Source of the DNA: Aselliscus stoliczkanus
Taxonomy: Eukaryota; Chordata; Mammalia; Chiroptera; Hipposideridae
Reading direction: 5' to 3'
Assembly (NCBI GenBank): GCA_033961575.1
Contig: CM066732.1
Coordinates: 112,408,687 to 112,472,686, forward strand
Length of the DNA stretch: 64,000 bases
A program made the position numbers and the translations under genes. Within the stretch, counting starts at the first letter, position 1, and each line of letters starts with the position of its first letter. Under the pieces are notes generated by a model. It did not search any database, was not told the origin of the DNA, and worked only from the letters and a program-made list of their open reading frames with translations. This document shows, one piece after another, positions 56,252 to 62,200 of this stretch.

Positions 56252-59200
56252 CCATCAACAACTGGGAATTAAATGGAAATAATGGCATTCAATATAATTT
56301 GGTAAGATTCTCTACCAATAAGGAAAAGACCAGATAAAATAAAATGATTTCTTAAATTTGGTATTTCCTTTGTTAAAAATATAGAAAGTATATTTTTAGA
56401 AGTCAAATCTCAACATAACAGACAAAAAGAATATCAGAACATTGAAGAAGGAATAATGAAAAAGGACCAAAACAGTCAAGATTCAAGGCCAATCAAAGTT
56501 AGAAATATCGAACTGAATCTTACCTGAGGCTTGGTCAGTTCAATGGCAATATTTTGTACTTCTATGTTCCAATCAAGTTTGGGTGTTTTCAGCTCTGTTT
56601 CTGCATACGGATTCATGTAGAGTTTTGCAGAGGCTGATATTGGCTGGAAAACTGAAATTACATGGGAAGATATAAGATATCTTTATGTGTCCTTATATAG
56701 GAAAACAGTAAATAATTATAGAACACTGTTAGTCTGAAAGAAAAATGATCAAAAATATATTGAAAAGAAATCACTACCAAAAACTATTTAAGCATCTATT
56801 TATCTGCATAATACCAACTGTGAAGCTCAATGGTTGAAGTGGAATGTCCAAGAAGGAAATTGAAGTCCTATGCTTCTAAGTAAGAAATGTACAAAACACA
56901 GACAATCTACTCTTGGTAATTCATACTCTGTGTAAAATCAGACTTTTCTTCCTTGCTACAAGACATTTAATGATTTTATTACTGATTAAAGATGCTAATA
57001 CAGAATAATTATTGTGTACACCTGAAACTAATAATATTGTATGTGAGCTACATTTTAATAAAAAATTTTTTACAATAGTAATACAAGGTAGGAAACAAAA
57101 TTTGATTAATTTCTGTCTTATTTAACCACTAGCAGTATTTAGGAACAGAACTATGAATGAAATTCACAACAGCCCCCAAAAGATTACTTACTACTTTACA
57201 ATTTTCAAAATGATCATTACATATATACTCTTACAATAAATTAAAGAAAATATTCTTTTTTTTTTGTTTTTTTGAGGGCAATGTCACTGGCCCTCATATG
57301 TGGGACCCGAACCAGAGCCGCTGGCGTCCCAAGCCAGCTCTTAACCACCGCGCCACTTGGCCGGCACAGAAAATATTCTTGAAGTTGAGATGTTGCAAGA
57401 AAAGGTGTATTAGGGAAAACAACAGGGCAAAGTAAAGTAATAAATTTTAATTATTAATAGTATTAGCATCATATAAATTGTGATACCATATATTAGTTAC
57501 AATTTGCATAAGATAACATAAAAATTTCAACTAATTTAAAAGTTATTTGTAAGTGGAAGATGCCTAATAATGAAGATGTAGATTTTCTGAACTAGTGCTT
57601 TCATGAATGAAAATGCTTTCACAAACTACCAGCATGTGAAAACCTTGTCATCATTAAATAAAGTCCTACCAATACAAAGTGCAAACTCTCATATAATAGC
57701 AATTAGCTATAAAATAATATAAAGAGTACAAGAGTGAAGCATAGTAGTATGGAATACAGAAGAACATGGGCATGGAATTTGAAAATGAACATAAAGGGGT
57801 ATACTAAATCCGTGTATAAACAAACAATAGCTTCTTTAGAATGAAACAGAAATGGAAAAAACTGATAAGTAAATAAATAAGCAGGCAGCTTTGTTAGAGA
57901 TCGATTTAAAAATAAATAAAGATGAAGCTGCTAAAAAAAAGCTCACTTAAAAATAATCTCTAGACTGGTTGGTTTGTCTTAACACTGCAATAGTACCGTG
58001 AACACCAAAATCTCAGAGAATTCTTTATTAAACAAAGCAACGAAGCAAAACCTAATTCCTAAAACAAAGAAGATTATATATAAGAAGGTAAGTAGACAAC
58101 ATAGAGATCAAGGGGCTTAGCTGTTGGGACCACATTGCCCTTCTCTCTGTTACTCTTAAGCAGTGTATGTGTTATAGTCTACTCTTAAATAATTAGTTAT
58201 AATCAAAGTATACTATATCATAAAACTAAGGTATAAAATTAATACTTTCTCTTTGTCAAAGTAACTTTATCAGAAAAAGTGTATTAAAATATTTAATTCC
58301 AGGCTTCCTATCACATGAAATAAACTTTCACCATTACTTACTATATTGATGGTTGGCAGGTATATTGTTACTTGTAAGAATTTCACTTTTCAAATGATCC
58401 TAAAGAAAAAATTTGAATTATATCAAAATGAAAAATAAAATGCAAACACATTCAGGCAAACATACAAAAAAATTCAGTATCTTTTCTCTTTGTAATTAGT
58501 AATTCATTGGAAAAAAAAAACACGGCATCATTTATAGGTATACTTTTTTTTAGAATAAAATATAAAAGTAGATAATTTTTAAAATTTTACATACCTAGAA
58601 ACATTATAACATTGTGTTCCCCTCTATCATTAAAAAATATATATCTACATAAACGTCCATGAAATGGGATCTCAAACACTTTCTAGACAAAAGCAAATTA
58701 TCTGCTACAGTATCTGAGAAATAAGAGATAGACTCTTAAAATTAATTCAGTTCCAAAAATTCAGCTCTTCTCCCTTTCCCCTCTAAGTAAGTAAACATGA
58801 CTAAGACTGGTTTAGCACACTGATATTTTAAATTCATCTTTCACTGTTCAGGAAATCATTATCACAAATGCTTAAAACATTTGCTAAAGATAGATTCTTT
58901 AGGTCTGAAAGGTATCATATTTCCTTACAACACACTTCAAGTAATCATTCTCATGAAACACCACGATGTAACCAGAATGCTATCAAAACTAGAGTGTAAA
59001 AACCATAAACCCAGTTTCAATTTAACAGTATAGGTTCTCATCTCACTGTCTAATGAATGATTTCACAAAGATCTTCAAAAACAAAATCACTTTTTTAAAG
59101 ATAGAGTGGATTCCAAAAACTCTTTCACACTTCTTATTAAATTATATACAATTTCACAAAAGACTGGTATCCTGTCCTCTTTAAGGACCTCTTATGGTAA

Positions 59201-62200
59201 ACAAATTCAGGGAGTGTAGTCATTGCTTCCAGGTATAAACTAAAATTACCAAGATCTGCTCTCTTGATCCATGGTAAGACATACTGCAGTTTACGTTCCA
59301 GTAGGCACTAAGGCTATCAAGTCGTATAAGCTACAAAAGGAAAAGGAAAAAGGTCACGCAACTAACACAATGAAATTATGAACCAGTATTAAAGGATTAT
59401 TCTCATGTTCAGTATCCCAAAATTATCCAATTGCCATTTTGAACTTTTAAAGGAAATAAAATAATGCAAAAATAGGGGAAAATATATGCATGTTATTCAC
59501 AGACTTTATTGTTAATCTAGCATTTGCAAAATTGTGCTTCCAGGAATACTATTTCTAAGGGGATTCACTCATTCATTCAATTATCATTTATTATTATTTA
59601 TGAACAGATCCTCTAAATGTTCTGTTCAATAAGAAAGGCATGATTCTTCCAGTGGATATGAATGGTTGTTTTGAGGGAGGGCTGAAGGGAAAGGATTCTA
59701 TGATCAAAAAGGTGGGGAAAGCTACATACTAAATATCTCTCTTGAATATTCACAATATTTATTAGTATGTTTAAAGTACTGTGAAATCTTTCAGCTTAAA
59801 ACAAACAGAAACATACTTGTTTAACTGTAATACTTTAGTCAGCAATCTTACTTGAGAAGAGAATATTTTTCTACAAATCTAATAACTTAATTACCTAATG
59901 CTCCATCATATACAATATGGGACATATTAATTTTATCCAGTTTCTTTATATGCTAGGTGAAGAACCTAAACCTCAAAATAGGTAAATGGTTATAGAAGGT
60001 CACAAAGTAAGCAGCAGTGCCAAAATTACAGCCTGAACATTTCACACACACTCCAATGGCACATTCTGCTCCATCTCAAGGTTTCTTCAGGATAATACAT
60101 AAAGTGTTTGTACCTAATAACAAGCAATTTGTAATCTAGTCTAATACCTTGTATATAATTTTGTCAGCTTCATTTGCTATGCATGGAGTCCAGTGTTCAT
60201 TTGCAGTCTAAAAGAAAAAAACAAAAACTGTGAAATGAGGGCCGGCCGAGTGGCGCATTGGTTAAGCGCTGGTTTTGGGATGCCAGCGGCCCCGGTTCGG
60301 ATCCCACATGAGGGCTAGTGACACTGCCCTCTACAGCTAACAACAGCTCCACCTGGACCTGGGCTGTGCGAGCCCCGGTGATGGTGTGGGCTGCAGCCCC
60401 TGCTGCAGTGGGCTGCCATAGGCTTCAGTGAGTGGCCCGCAGCCAGCGTGAGCGGCTGGCAGCCAAGCGTGAGCTGCCAATAGCAGCGATGAGCGACATC
60501 CAGAGGCCAGCGACCGATCTGCCTCATCCGGGAAGGGCACAATGACGATACCAACAGTGAAGCAACATCCTCCGCAACTAAACTGAAGAACAAGAAGACG
60601 GCAACTTGTCTGTTCCCCTTCCCCGATTCCCCAAAAGCTGTTCCCCTCCCTCAATTCCCCAATAAAATCTTAAAAAAAAAAAAAAAAAAGAACAGTTCAG
60701 AGGGTCAGCAGAGTCACAGCACAGGAGGTGGGGAAATAAAGATAACAAAGACAGAAAATTATCTCAACAAGCTTAGTTAGAAAGAAGAGAAAGGAAAGGC
60801 AGGTAGGTAGATGGAGCCTGGGGGTGGGAGAAGGTTAAGGGGAGGCCTTTAAATTTTGTTGTAAAGAAGAGACTTGAATGTGTTTAAATACTTATAAGGA
60901 CGAGTTAAGGGTGGGGGGAAAAAAATGAAGGGGAGGAGTTGAAGATTTACGAAAGAGAAGCAAATTGATGGAAAAAAGAAAGGGAGAAAGGAAGGGAGGA
61001 AGAGAGAGAGAGAGAAGGGGGAAAAGGCTCATGAGGACATGGGGGAGGATAGGATGCAGGTTAGAGGTGGGAAGATTACCTTGGATATAGAGTTTGACTA
61101 TAATTGGAAAGATGGAAGAAAGACATGGCATGGATACAAAAAGAGGTAAGTTTGCTATTGTTACAACAGGCAATACAGTAGCTGAAACAGGAAATCATTG
61201 AGCCAGTCAATGTGCCAAATGCTTTATACAAATTATCTCATTTAATCATCACAAAAGCACTAAAATACAGGTACTATACTTTATAAGTACTGTATTTTAT
61301 TTTGCATCAATGAATGAATAAAGGTTAGTTAAAAGAAGACCAACATGGTAACCAATACAATAATATGTTATAGATGTACTTTGATAAAATATAACAGGGA
61401 GCATAAAAGAAGGAATGATAAATTCTAAGAGGGACGTAAAAAAGGAATGAGAAAGATAAGGTTATATCTTACACAAGTATTAAAACCTGAATAGAACTGC
61501 CAGGCAACAAAGGGAAGAGAGTAATACAGGCAAAGAAAACAGTATGAGGAGCCTAAGCAAAAATACAGAGAATCAAACAAGAGCTAGGGAAACATGATAA
61601 GGAAACCATGCATCATTCTTATGCACTGGTATGCATATAACTGGTACCAGTCATACTGATATGCATACCAGTCAATATTTTGTACTTTTTGTTTTGTCTG
61701 CTAGAAGCTCAACATTAAATCCAGTGTTCGCTTATGACTGATATTAACCTAAAATTTCTAGAACAAGTATCTCTCTACCTTTCAGAACAGATTCTGGTCT
61801 CTTTAAAGGTGTTATATATTTCTTTATCGAAAAGTACTTCAAATGTATTTTGAAAACATGCAGAGGATAAATAATATATTAAACACTAGCTTCCTGATTC
61901 CCTTTCTTCTGCTTGTCTAGTTCTTTTTTCTTTAATGTTTCTGCTTTAGTCTTCAATTCAATGCATATCTCTACTTCTCTGTATGCCTGTATCATTCTAT
62001 GGGCTCCGTGTAAACATGTCCCTTTTCTGTTTCTCTGGCAGTCCATTTCTCTTTCATTGTTTTCCTCTTCTTTCTCTATTAGGCCCTATCCATATGACTA
62101 ATCATAAGGCAAACAAGTACCCAGTATGACTCAATGTTCACTGTCCTTAACTTTAAAATATGTTTCCTACCACTTAGTTATCCATAACAGGAAAAAAAAG

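Noticed and set aside
60315..60654. Two overlapping minus-strand open frames (92 and 105 codons)
   Set aside because: Antisense reading of the long SINE next to exon e2. Same translated text as the frames at 47.4 and 63.7 kb.
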